Notes under the pieces: model-generated | Database searches by the model: none | Seen by the model: the letters and a program-made list of their open reading frames with translations, nothing else | What the model was told of the DNA's origin: nothing | DNA from: Botryococcus braunii | Taxonomy: Eukaryota > Chlorophyta > Trebouxiophyceae | DNA length: 25,000 nt | Assembly: GCA_002005505.1 (NCBI GenBank) | Contig: KV908373.1 | Location: forward strand, 157,501 to 182,500 | Reading direction: 5' to 3' | Shown: piece by piece, positions 11,641 to 24,963 of the stretch | Layout: every line of letters starts with the position of its first letter | How positions within the stretch are numbered: position 1 is the first letter of the stretch | Translations under genes and position numbers: made by a program

Positions 11641-12296
11641 AGGGGAGGCTGCAGTTTAGGGTGTGAAACTTCTTCTCATACACTGACCTGCTAGAGGTGA
11701 CTCAAACACTTGTTCCCGTTGTTTGCACAAAAGCATGTTGTTTGCCACTGTTTTCCATTGATATCGGACGCAAAAACACATGTGCATTTGAGACCGATGC
11801 CAATGTCAGCTGTCCATCGGCTTTCACACATTCCGAGGAGCAATTTCTGCAAGACAGACTGGGCGTGCGTGGCTATTAGAAGTCTGCACCAGCATTCTGC
11901 ACCCTTTCAGCTAAACTCCCATTGTCCGGAGTCATTTGGCTGACAGGCACTTGGGAGTTGCAACAATTGTGGCTTCTCCCGCTTAAGAGGACGCCTCCCG
12001 GGAGCCCCACTAAATACTCCTGTCAAAAAAAAAAAATCACAAATATATAGTATACACTACCATGCCCTGGACTATTCGCACCAATTACAAGCGGAGTTGT
12101 TACTTCATATATAACTTGCCAGGGATATATGCAGAGCCTCGTGATGGAAGTGTGAACCACAACTGTTTGACGATCCAGCACCCTGTGCAAAGAGATGAAA
12201 GTGCTCGAGAGACATGGTCTAGTGACTCCGTCCGGTTGCATTCAGCTGTACGGCTGGATATAAGATTAAGACAGTTCACCGTGCTAGAAATGAATT
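11641..12296. other. Unassigned sequence between relic B and the J-protein gene
   Basis: Contains a 12-A run at 12025-12036 preceded by TACTCCTGTC, and AT-rich sequence after it. It should include the 3' flank and any polyadenylation region of the minus-strand gene ending at 12297. No coding or RNA gene is recognised. Confidence 0.4.
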
Positions 12297-17285
<4,989 letters not shown>

Positions 17286-18378
17286 TTTCTTGATTCTCAA
17301 ATGACTTAAGTGGGGATGAAGCAATGGGTTATCTATAATCCGCGCCCGTTAGCGCAGCCAAGTAGGGTTCTGTAATCCGTTTGCTGCCTCATCTACCGCC
17401 TAAGATAACATGCAGCATGTTGTTTTAAAGCTGAGCTCTTCCTGGAAACCATCAGAAAGAATAAATTTCCTCAAGGCATACTTCTGTGGAAGGGAGTAGG
17501 CTGGACTCTCAACAGTCTGGACTACAGAGTCTGTAGTACAGACTCTGGAGGGCTGGGGCCCCTGGGGCCCTTAGGGGACTCCCACGGTGGGAGTCCCACC
17601 AGTCACGGACAGGGTTGGCGGAAAAACCTTTTGAGCTCGCAGGCAAAAGGCAAAACGGCAAAAATAGTTTTGCCCAGCGTTGGCAATTATCGTAGAACTC
17701 GAGAACGTCATGAAATTTTGCTTTGGAGATGTCAATCGATTCCTTTTCAAGAGCTCTTTCCATCTATGCACCGCTCACAGAAAATCAAATGTCTTCAAAA
17801 TTAATAAAATTTTTCCATATTCTAGGTGGTTCTCTAGTTTTACACTGGGTTGGTAGCCTGTTTACCAAGTTTGCCACTGAACGATGGCAGTACCAGCTGT
17901 ACATCCACTGTACCGCTCTGTACTGCAAGAGGTTTTGCCGGACCATGCCTGAGCAAATCCTCTGTTGAATTCCGGCAAAACGATCGCCAGGGTCTGGCAA
18001 AAGTCCCGACTTTTGCCGCCAATCCTGGGCTCGGTGTCATTTAAGAGAAAAGTGAATATATCAGTCTCAGGCCCCCAGTGCCCCAATAGTCACGTGTCGA
18101 CAGCCGAAGAGCTGCAGGTGTAAAAAAGATATAGATCGGGCCAACTTTATGTGTGAAGGGGAAGAGAACAACAAGAAGACAGAAAGATGGGAAGGAGACA
18201 AGGGGGGGGGGGAGGAGAGGGTAGAGGAGAGAGAGGGGGGGGGAGAGGGAGAGGAGACAAAGAGGGGGGAGGGAGGGAGGGGGTGGAGAGAGAGTGATTG
18301 GGGAGAGTCTCCCCGGGAGACTAGACTCCCAGTCTCCCCGCACTGCCAGACGGCCCGCACTGCCAGACGGTCTGAGAC
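17286..18378. other. Upstream region of the J-protein gene; no gene seen
   Basis: It should contain the promoter and any 5' UTR of the minus-strand J-protein gene. It includes a palindrome cluster (17521-17597, listed separately), a purine-rich tract (18159-18296, with runs of nine or more G), a near-palindrome AGTCTCCC-C-GGGAGACT (18306-18322), and a 16-bp tandem duplication of CGCACTGCCAGACGG (about 18339-18371) immediately before the intact retrotransposon. No TATA box could be assigned. Confidence 0.5.
17521..17597. repeat. Cluster of short perfect inverted repeats
   Basis: Three palindromes in 77 bp: ACTACAGA-G-TCTGTAGT (17521-17537), CAGAGTCTG-N5-CAGACTCTG (17525-17547, overlapping the first) and GGGACTCCCAC-G-GTGGGAGTCCC (17575-17597). 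GGGGCCCCTGGGGCCC lies between them. They sit 236-312 bp upstream of the J-protein start codon on the minus strand. Confidence 0.8.
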
Positions 18379-18748
18379 TGTTGAGTTGTGAACATACATT
18401 ATAGAATGCCTTGTGCTTTAGGTGATCTTCAAATGTACATTATTAGGATACGGGTCCACTATCCACATAAGGTACCTCAAGACACGTTCGGATGAGGTCT
18501 ATTTCGAACATAAGGTACAATCTGATTTAGATTACGCGTTAGCGTGAAAGGACTATTAAAGCTGCGATCACCGCATAGTCGAGCAACTGGTTTGGAAAGA
18601 TACTGGGCACATAAGGATGCCAGTCTTGTTCATGCAGTTGCATGTGTCTAAAAGAGCAGACAGTCGTCAAGGACTGTAGCTGGAGAGGCACGAACTTACG
18701 ACCTGTCTGCTTGCTTACAGGATACGCCACTGCCCATAACCTTTTACA
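18379..18748 (+). repeat. 5' LTR of the intact copia element
   Basis: Begins TGTTGAG and ends TTACA just before the primer site, a TG...CA terminus (370 bp). It contains two CATAAGGTAC motifs (18476, 18509), a TA-rich TATTAAAG (about 18553) and arms GCAGACAG (18656-18663) and CCTGTCTGC (18702-18710). An alternative end at TTACA 18719 would match the last shared position of the 3' LTR. I prefer 18748 because both relics align through this segment up to their own primer sites. Confidence 0.85.
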
Positions 18749-18779
18749 GGTTATGGGCCCACGCCCTTCCAGCTGAGCC
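18749..18779 (+). promoter_or_regulatory. Primer-binding site with extended match to the tRNA-iMet 5' half
   Basis: GGTTATGGGCCCAC (18749-18762) complements the initiator tRNA-Met anticodon loop and stem. The match resumes after a two-base gap as GC, CTTCC, GCTG and GCC, complementing the tRNA D-arm side with single-base bulges. Priming by a tRNA cut in its anticodon loop is known for Drosophila copia and Ty5. An alternative reading as a tRNA gene fails because there is no T-arm or acceptor pairing. Confidence 0.85.
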
Positions 18780-19241
18780 AAGGGCAGACAGGAGTGCATG
18801 GCATCATCGGATGCATCTGTACTGGGTTTTCCACGGACTCGCCTGACGGCAAGAAGAAGTAAAAAAGGAACAACTGGATATTCACTCAGAAGGCCTACGG
18901 ACAGAGTCTTCAATATCTTGGGAAGTTTTTTTTTTTTTTTTTTTTTTCCGTGAAGTGACCTGAGATTATCACCCGTCGTCGTTGTCGTGAGACCGTCAGT
19001 AGGTCCGGGTGGTCAAGCAATTGAATTGCTGAAGAATATTTTGCATATCTTGCATATTAAGGGTACATGCTAGACCTCGAAAGGGTGGAATACTTGAAAG
19101 TGCTGTGGTGCACGCCGGAAGGGTATACTTAAACCAGCTGTGTCAGGCTGAACGCTGTGAGAGCAAGTGAAGTGTATGACCAGACCTTAAACTCGTTCCC
19201 AAATCAAGGTTTCTGAAAGTAATCCCAGCAGTACAGAGACT
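18780..19241 (+). other. Leader of the intact copia element
   Basis: Begins with GCAGACAGG (18784-18792), which pairs perfectly with CCTGTCTGC (18702-18710) across the LTR-primer-site junction. It contains a 22-T run at 18926-18947, the sort of tract that often varies between copies. No upstream ORF of note. It should carry packaging and dimerisation signals, none of which I can identify. Confidence 0.6.
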
Positions 19242-22200
19242 ATGGCAACACCAGCAGGAGGCAGCACGGCCTCCTCAGGAGCTGGACAGTCAGGACAGAC
19301 CACTGGAGGCACTGCAGCCAGCTCGTATGCATACACGATGAACTCCTCCAATCCCAAGATGTCTACACAGCTGAAGGCTGATCGCACTAATTTCAGTGCC
19401 TGGCGTGAAGAGCTGGAGTCTTGCGCAATGCAAAAAGGAGCAATGGGAGCGTTGGAGACAGCTATGCCTAAGACCGCAGAGAACGCAGCAGTAAAACATT
19501 TCATTTTGCAGTCTGTCCCGTCCATGTGGCACGACGAAGTCAAACAGCGGGGGAGCGCTTTTGACTTCATTCAGTGGATGGCAGACCGCTGCACTGGAGG
19601 GAAGGACAGGGAAATCAACGAGAAGTGGATCAAGGGGCTCAAACAAGGCATGGTAAAGGGAGAGACAGTGCAAGAATGGTGCCACCGAGTCATCAGTATT
19701 GCCGCCTCCCTGGAGGCCAATAACCATCAGCTGAGCGACCGCCAGATCTGCAGGTATATGTATAAGGGACTACCTGCAGTCTTGCAGAACGACGCTTGGG
19801 CAATTACCTCCGCCAAGTCAGACCCCTACAACATGCTGGAGACGATCCTCACTGCCATTGAGAACTTGGAGTACCAGGATATCCCGCTGGCAGAGTCAGT
19901 GCAAGTCACAGCATCAGCTGCAGCAGTTATGGCAGCAGCAGCAGCAGCCGTGCCAGCTCAGGGTGGAATCCCTGGGCCTCCCCAAGGCGCTGGAGCTGCA
20001 CCGGGCGCTGGAGCAGCACCAGGAGTGGGAGCTGGAGCACCTGCTGATGGTCAGGCCCCCTATGGCCCTTCTGCTCACAACGCTGGAGGCAGGGGGCGAG
20101 GGTCTGGACGTGGCAGGAGGCCAAAGGAGGAACTGGCGTGTCGCTTCTGCAACGGGACGGGACATTTCTGGAGGGATTGCCTGGAACTGAAGAGGCTGCA
20201 AGCTCTACGTGGCACAATGCAAGCTGCAAGTGCGGGCCCAGCTGCGTGGTGGGGCACTGGAGCTCCTCAGCAACAAGCCAGCTGGTGGGATGCTGGCCAG
20301 TCCAGAGGAGGCCCTCCCGTGTCAACCTCACATCCTCCTGGATCTGTGTCCACTATCTTCCCCTTCTTCCCAGGCTGGCATCTCCCACCACCACCTCCTC
20401 CAGGTGCTGGTGAGCCTATGTTCGTTTCGTTAAATGTGCTTACCCCTACATCTCATGGGGCTTGCAGTACCTCGTGGCTGATAGATAGTGGTGCATCGGT
20501 GCACCTTGTAAATGATCTGTCTTTACTACACAACCCAGTCATGCATGCTCAACCCCTCCCTCTTCATTTGGCCACTTCTGATGCCAAAGGAGGGATAGTT
20601 GCAACTGGGTCTGTGTGTCTGGTCAATGCCAGACAAGAGGTGTTTTGGCTGCATAATGTGCAGTGTGTGCCCAATGCACACACTAATCTGATTTCTGTCA
20701 CAGGAGCCATTCAGGATGGAGCATCATTCCTCACTGACAGTGCAGGTGGGTACACGACCATGAAAGGCCCAGCAGGCTGGTCTGGTAAGATAGCCAGAGA
20801 GCGAGGGCTGTTTTTTTTAGAATGGGTGTGTCCCGTCAAGAGCCAGCATGATGCGCAGCCACAGTCCAGTCCTCATGTGGCCTCGTATCATGCCAGGAAA
20901 GGGCACGTGTGTACAGATCGACTACTGTGGCATGCAAGGTTGGGGCATCCTGGGGTTAAGAGTATGACAAGGTTGGACAACGAAGACCTGGTCACTGGGA
21001 TCAATGTGTCCCTTGCTCCATGCTCAGAGTGTTCTCCCCAGTGTGAGTCATGTATACAAGGGAAACATTCTCGCCCCCCCTTTCCAGCTTCCTCTAGGCC
21101 TGCAGAGAGTGTGTTAGATAGAGTGCATGTGGACACTGTGGGTCCCATTTCACCAGCTGCAATCACGGGAGAGCGTTTTTGGGTTACTGTTGTTGATGAA
21201 AAATCCCATCTGATAGCCTCATTGGCAGTGAAGTCGAAAGAAGCCATTCCCAAGGCCCTCATTGAGCTCTTGAAGTACTGGCAGACATTTCATGAGAAAG
21301 TGGTGAAGTGTGTGACATCTGATAGAGGGACAGAATTTCTGAATCAGCAGTTCAAAGAATTTTGTGCTCAGCAGGGCACTAAAATGGAGACCTCAGCTCC
21401 ATCCACGCCTCAGCAAAATGGACTTGCTGAGCGCATGAATCGGACTCTGAAGGAGCGCACAAGGACCCTGTTGGTGCACGCTGCAGCAGACCCTTCCTTG
21501 TGGAAGGAGGCATTGGAGTCTGCCACCCTGCTGTACAACGTGGGCCCCACCACAGGCAGGCCTCTGACCCCTACTGAGATGTTCTATGGGGTAAAGCCTG
21601 ATGTTGCTTCCTTGCGCACATGGGGCTGTGTGGCACATGTTCACATTCCCCCAGGTCAGCGGTCTGTATTTGGACCAAAGACCATTCCAGGCATGTTCAC
21701 TGGGTATTGCCCACAGTCCAAGGCCTATAGAGTGTACGTAGGCAATGGTGTATGGAAAGAGAGCAGGGATGTTACATTCCTTGAGCATTTGAGAGGAGGG
21801 GAGAGAGTGGGTATGTCTAAGGTGCAACCTGGATCCTCTCAATGGCTCTCAGGAGCGTCCTTGCAGGGCAGGGGAGGCAATTCCAATGTCCCCAGCTCAC
21901 CAACAGCCATTCCCGTGAATTTTTGGGAAGCAGAGGATGACCCAGTGGTGGAGTGCAAGCCCACTGGATCTCCTGCTACCACTGCCAGCTCTCCAGAGGA
22001 TCACAGCAGGCTGAGGAGCTCAGTCGGACCTGTGGCTGGAGCCCCCAGCAGCCAAGATGGTTCCCCTGCCACTTCAGAGACCTCACAGCAGTCATGGTCA
22101 GTGCTGGGCCATCTTCAAAATTTAGCTCGGGGGGGTGCTGAAGCGCACTCGCAGCTGGACAAACTGCAGAAGATGCAGGAGGGGGTCAGGTTCCAGGGGA

Positions 22201-24404
22201 AGTCTCAACATAGACTTCCCCCAGGAACCACCCTCACAAGGGATCAGCGTTATGAACAGCGCCAGGCTAGGAGGGACTCAGTAGGGGTCCCCATGCATGA
22301 CCCTGGCTCAGGCCAGGTACTTGTGAGTGAGCCACCCTCGGTAGGTCTCCCTGATTTGCAGAGGCAGGTTGAGACAGGGGAGGCTATGCTTGGAGAAGAT
22401 GTTAGCGAGAAGAGTAGTGGGCTAGAAGTGCCAGCAGCAGGGGAAGCACGTAGCCAAGTTGAGCTGGGAACCAGTCATGCTTATGGGGTGCAGCCTGACA
22501 CAGTAGGCGCAGCTCAGGAAAGTCAGAGTAGTGTACCTAGGTGTGAGTCCAGGAGAGAGAGAGAGCTGCTGCTTCCACCTGCATTGAGAAAGGTGAGAGA
22601 TTGTAATGGTGGAGCGCATGAGTCTGGCAGTTCAAGAGAGAGAGTTGGGGAGGGCTCTGGCAGTTCTGGCTGTACTGCAGGATCTCAACATAAGGTACAA
22701 AATGTACCTTATTCTGGGAACCAGGATCAGAGGAATATAAAAGACAACAGTCCCAGGAGTGCTGACAGTACTGCAGAGTCTCAGCATAAGGTACAAAATG
22801 TACCTTATGTCAAGCTGGGAAAGGTTCACGTGCCATCTAACCTGAGGGAAGCCCAATGCTCCCCTCAGTGGGATTTTTGGCAACAAGCAATGAGGGAAGA
22901 GATGGATTCCCTTGATACCCATGAGGTTCTAGAGTATGTGGACAGACCACATGGACAAAAAGTTATTCCTGTCCATTGGATATTCTCCACTAAAATTGAT
23001 GCACATGGGAATGTTACTCGCTTTAAAGCGAGGTTAGTTGCCCAAGGGTGTAGACAGATCCCTGGGATAGATGTTGGGGAGGTATTTGCACCCACCAGCA
23101 GCTATGGGGCAAGGAGGGCTGTGCTGGCAGTGGCTGCCACACAGAATCTTGAGATCCACCAAGTGGATATCAAGACGGCTTTTCTCAATGGAGAGTTGGA
23201 GGAAGAGGTCTATGTGACCCAACCACCAGGATTTGAGAATGGCAACACGAGGGTTGTGTGCAAGCTCAGGAAGGCACTATACGGTCTAAAACAAGCCCCA
23301 CGGGCTTGGCACAAGACCTTGACCGACAAGTTGAGCGTGATGGGGTATAGTGTGTGCAAGAGTGATGCGGGTGTATACATCAGGAGGGCCCCTGATGGCA
23401 ACCTGTCCTTTATTCTTGTTTATGTTGATGATCTTCTCATAGTTGCCAGATTGGTTGCAGAGATTGAGTGGGGGAAAGAGTTGTTGAAGAAGGACTTCAC
23501 CATCCATGATTTGGGAGAGGTGAATGATTTCCTGGGGTGTCAGGTCCTACGCAATAGAGTTCAGAGCACTATTTCCATGAGTTGCACTCCCAAGATTGAT
23601 GCTCTTGTGGAAAAGTTTGGGGTTGCTGATGATGGGCGTGTGGTTGATACCCCCATGTCCAAGGACTTCGTGGCTAGCAGCAGACCCGAGTCCTCAGATG
23701 GTTTGTCACATGGGGCAGGTACCCCACTGCCACCTGGTCATCGGTACTGTGAGTTGATTGGATCGTTGCTATATATTGCCAATACGACCCGGCCTGACAT
23801 TTCTCAGGCGGTTGGAGTGTTGTCAAGGTATAGAATGACACCCACTACCTCACACTGGAATGAGGCCATTCGAGTGCTGAAGTACTTGAGAGATACGAGA
23901 GAATTAGCTCTTACTCTGGGTGGAAAGGGGCCTGAGCTAGAAGGCTATGTTGATGCCGACTATGCTGGGGACCTGGACCACAGGTATTCCACCACTGGCT
24001 ATGTTCTATCAGTCTATGGTAGTGCCGTGGTTTGGGGAAGCAAGAAGCAGAGCTCAGTTGCTACCTCAACTGTGCAAGCCGAGTTTATGGCAGCCGGCCA
24101 TATTGTGAAGGAAACCAACTGGCTTAGGGGCTTCTTGGAAGAGATTGGAGCTGCACCTTGGAGAGTCAAAATTTTCTGTGACAACCAAGGATGCATTTCC
24201 AATTTACGGAACCCCCTTTATTCCAAATTCACAAAGCATGTTGCAGTAAGCTTCCACTATGCTAGGGAAGCTATGGCACTTGGGCAGGTAGATATCCTCT
24301 ATGTAGAATCTGCTCGAAATGTGGCTGACATTATGACCAAGCCACTTGCTAAGCCCGTGTTTGTTGGTCATCGTGATTCACTAGGTTTGAGAAGATACAC
24401 ATAA
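19242..24404 (+). CDS. Ty1/copia gag-pol polyprotein (1720 aa, intact)
   Basis: A single frame for the capsid and all enzymes of retrotransposition. Gag: LKADRTNFSAWREELE near residue 44, then an Ala/Gly-rich hinge and zinc knuckle CRFCNGTGHFWRDC (300-313). Protease: SWLIDSGASVHLV, Asp 415. Integrase: H564, H569, C601, C604; catalytic D631, D694, E730, where D694 and E730 are separated by exactly 35 residues. A long Ser/Gly/Gln-rich linker runs from about 850 to 1200 and contains a duplicated SQHKVQNVPY (1148-1157, 1180-1189). RT: HQVDIKTAFLNG (Asp 1309), LYGLKQAPRAWH and YVDD (1394-1397). RNase H: YVDADYAGDLD (Asp 1571), VQAEFMAA (Glu 1614), FCDNQG (Asp 1647) and ADIMTKPLA. All catalytic residues are present. 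No frameshift separates gag and pol, so gag excess would need another mechanism. At 1720 aa it is longer than many copia polyproteins because of the linker. Confidence 0.97.
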   Translation: MATPAGGSTASSGAGQSGQTTGGTAASSYAYTMNSSNPKMSTQLKADRTNFSAWREELESCAMQKGAMGALETAMPKTAENAAVKHFILQSVPSMWHDEVKQRGSAFDFIQWMADRCTGGKDREINEKWIKGLKQGMVKGETVQEWCHRVISIAASLEANNHQLSDRQICRYMYKGLPAVLQNDAWAITSAKSDPYNMLETILTAIENLEYQDIPLAESVQVTASAAAVMAAAAAAVPAQGGIPGPPQGAGAAPGAGAAPGVGAGAPADGQAPYGPSAHNAGGRGRGSGRGRRPKEELACRFCNGTGHFWRDCLELKRLQALRGTMQAASAGPAAWWGTGAPQQQASWWDAGQSRGGPPVSTSHPPGSVSTIFPFFPGWHLPPPPPPGAGEPMFVSLNVLTPTSHGACSTSWLIDSGASVHLVNDLSLLHNPVMHAQPLPLHLATSDAKGGIVATGSVCLVNARQEVFWLHNVQCVPNAHTNLISVTGAIQDGASFLTDSAGGYTTMKGPAGWSGKIARERGLFFLEWVCPVKSQHDAQPQSSPHVASYHARKGHVCTDRLLWHARLGHPGVKSMTRLDNEDLVTGINVSLAPCSECSPQCESCIQGKHSRPPFPASSRPAESVLDRVHVDTVGPISPAAITGERFWVTVVDEKSHLIASLAVKSKEAIPKALIELLKYWQTFHEKVVKCVTSDRGTEFLNQQFKEFCAQQGTKMETSAPSTPQQNGLAERMNRTLKERTRTLLVHAAADPSLWKEALESATLLYNVGPTTGRPLTPTEMFYGVKPDVASLRTWGCVAHVHIPPGQRSVFGPKTIPGMFTGYCPQSKAYRVYVGNGVWKESRDVTFLEHLRGGERVGMSKVQPGSSQWLSGASLQGRGGNSNVPSSPTAIPVNFWEAEDDPVVECKPTGSPATTASSPEDHSRLRSSVGPVAGAPSSQDGSPATSETSQQSWSVLGHLQNLARGGAEAHSQLDKLQKMQEGVRFQGKSQHRLPPGTTLTRDQRYEQRQARRDSVGVPMHDPGSGQVLVSEPPSVGLPDLQRQVETGEAMLGEDVSEKSSGLEVPAAGEARSQVELGTSHAYGVQPDTVGAAQESQSSVPRCESRRERELLLPPALRKVRDCNGGAHESGSSRERVGEGSGSSGCTAGSQHKVQNVPYSGNQDQRNIKDNSPRSADSTAESQHKVQNVPYVKLGKVHVPSNLREAQCSPQWDFWQQAMREEMDSLDTHEVLEYVDRPHGQKVIPVHWIFSTKIDAHGNVTRFKARLVAQGCRQIPGIDVGEVFAPTSSYGARRAVLAVAATQNLEIHQVDIKTAFLNGELEEEVYVTQPPGFENGNTRVVCKLRKALYGLKQAPRAWHKTLTDKLSVMGYSVCKSDAGVYIRRAPDGNLSFILVYVDDLLIVARLVAEIEWGKELLKKDFTIHDLGEVNDFLGCQVLRNRVQSTISMSCTPKIDALVEKFGVADDGRVVDTPMSKDFVASSRPESSDGLSHGAGTPLPPGHRYCELIGSLLYIANTTRPDISQAVGVLSRYRMTPTTSHWNEAIRVLKYLRDTRELALTLGGKGPELEGYVDADYAGDLDHRYSTTGYVLSVYGSAVVWGSKKQSSVATSTVQAEFMAAGHIVKETNWLRGFLEEIGAAPWRVKIFCDNQGCISNLRNPLYSKFTKHVAVSFHYAREAMALGQVDILYVESARNVADIMTKPLAKPVFVGHRDSLGLRRYT
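22690..22712. repeat. Palindrome ATAAGGTACA-AAA-TGTACCTTAT in the coding linker
   Basis: Perfect 10-bp arms around AAA, inside codons for the first QHKVQNVPY unit. It shares its half-site with the LTR motif. Confidence 0.9.
22785..22809. repeat. Second palindrome CATAAGGTACA-AAA-TGTACCTTATG
   Basis: Perfect 11-bp arms in the second QHKVQNVPY unit, 96 bp (32 codons) after the first. Relic A keeps one equivalent palindrome at 5754-5778 with perfect arms and an altered centre. Confidence 0.92.
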
Positions 24405-24415
24405 AGCATGCAGGC

Positions 24416-24424
24416 AAGGGGAAG
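24416..24424 (+). promoter_or_regulatory. Polypurine tract
   Basis: AAGGGGAAG lies directly before the 3' LTR start TGTTGAG, 11 bases after the gag-pol stop codon. This is the expected plus-strand primer position. Confidence 0.85.
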
Positions 24425-24766
24425 TGTTGAGTTGTGAACATACATTATAGAATGCCTTGTGCTTTAGGTGATCTTCAAATGTACATTATTAGGATACGGG
24501 TCCACTATCCACATAAGGTACCTCAAGACACGTTCGGATGAGGTCTATTTCGAACATAAGGTACAATCTGATTTAGATTACGCGTTAGCGTGAAAGGACT
24601 ATTAAAGCTGCGATCACCGCATAGTCGAGCAACTGGTTTGGAAAGATACTGGGCACATAAGGATGCCAGTCTTGTTCATGCAGTTGCATGTGTCTAAAAG
24701 AGCAGACAGTCGTCAAGGACTGTAGCTGGAGAGGCACGAACTTACGACCTGTCTGCTTGCTTACAG
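24425..24766 (+). repeat. 3' LTR, first 342 bp
   Basis: Identical to 18379-18720 by eye, including the two CATAAGGTAC motifs (24522, 24555) and both inverted-repeat arms. Identity stops at ...GCTTACAG. The 5' copy then runs GATACGCCACTG while this copy runs GTGCGGTGACGC. It lacks the final 28 bp of the LTR. Confidence 0.93.
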
Positions 24767-24963
24767 GTGCGGTGACGCAGGGTGTGTATTGGTAATGTGT
24801 TCATGTTTGATTGCTTGTTTGTAAGTGAACCATCTTAGTGGACAATCAAGTCTCCCAAACAGCTAAGGGACGGAGTCTTGATTGAGTATAGGAAGGTACT
24901 TGCTTTCAGCCGTCAGGAGCTTATCCGTGTGTAGATGCTCATTGACAGATCAACATGTAACGG
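24767..24963. other. Unassigned 197-bp sequence after the 3' LTR
   Basis: Not found elsewhere in the window. It contains an imperfect inverted pair AATCAAGTCT and AGTCTTGATT (about 24845-24854 and 24875-24884). It separates two pieces of LTR sequence. Confidence 0.5.

Larger units (their letters stand above)
18379..24766 (+). mobile_element. Intact-looking Ty1/copia LTR retrotransposon
   Basis: Structure: 5' LTR 18379-18748, primer-binding site from 18749, leader to 19241, one gag-pol ORF 19242-24404, polypurine tract 24416-24424, 3' LTR from 24425. The domain order protease-integrase-RT-RNase H defines Ty1/copia (Pseudoviridae). The first 342 bp of the LTR are identical in both copies by eye and the ORF has no stop, so insertion was recent and the copy may be able to move. 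No 5-bp target duplication is seen: GAGAC precedes the 5' LTR, and GTGCG or GGTGC follows the last shared LTR base. The 3' LTR lacks the last 28 bp of the 5' LTR. Confidence 0.95.

Noticed and set aside
11638..11660. Polypurine tract and start of a relic B 3' LTR
   Set aside because: GAGGAGGGGAGG is suggestive, but the following sequence does not align with any LTR in the window.
12025..12036. Poly-A run as the tail of a non-LTR element or processed pseudogene
   Set aside because: Only 12 A, no recognisable body upstream and no target duplication seen.
18730..18800. Possible minus-strand tRNA gene with CAT anticodon and a D-arm-like stretch
   Set aside because: Only the 5' half of an initiator tRNA is matched, with no T-arm or acceptor stem; the position right after the LTR makes it a primer-binding site.
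24765..24766. True LTR end at TTACA 24765 (and 18719), which would make the LTR about 341 bp
   Set aside because: Both relics align with the 28 bp that follow in the 5' LTR up to their primer sites, and no target duplication supports the shorter end. It is kept as an alternative.
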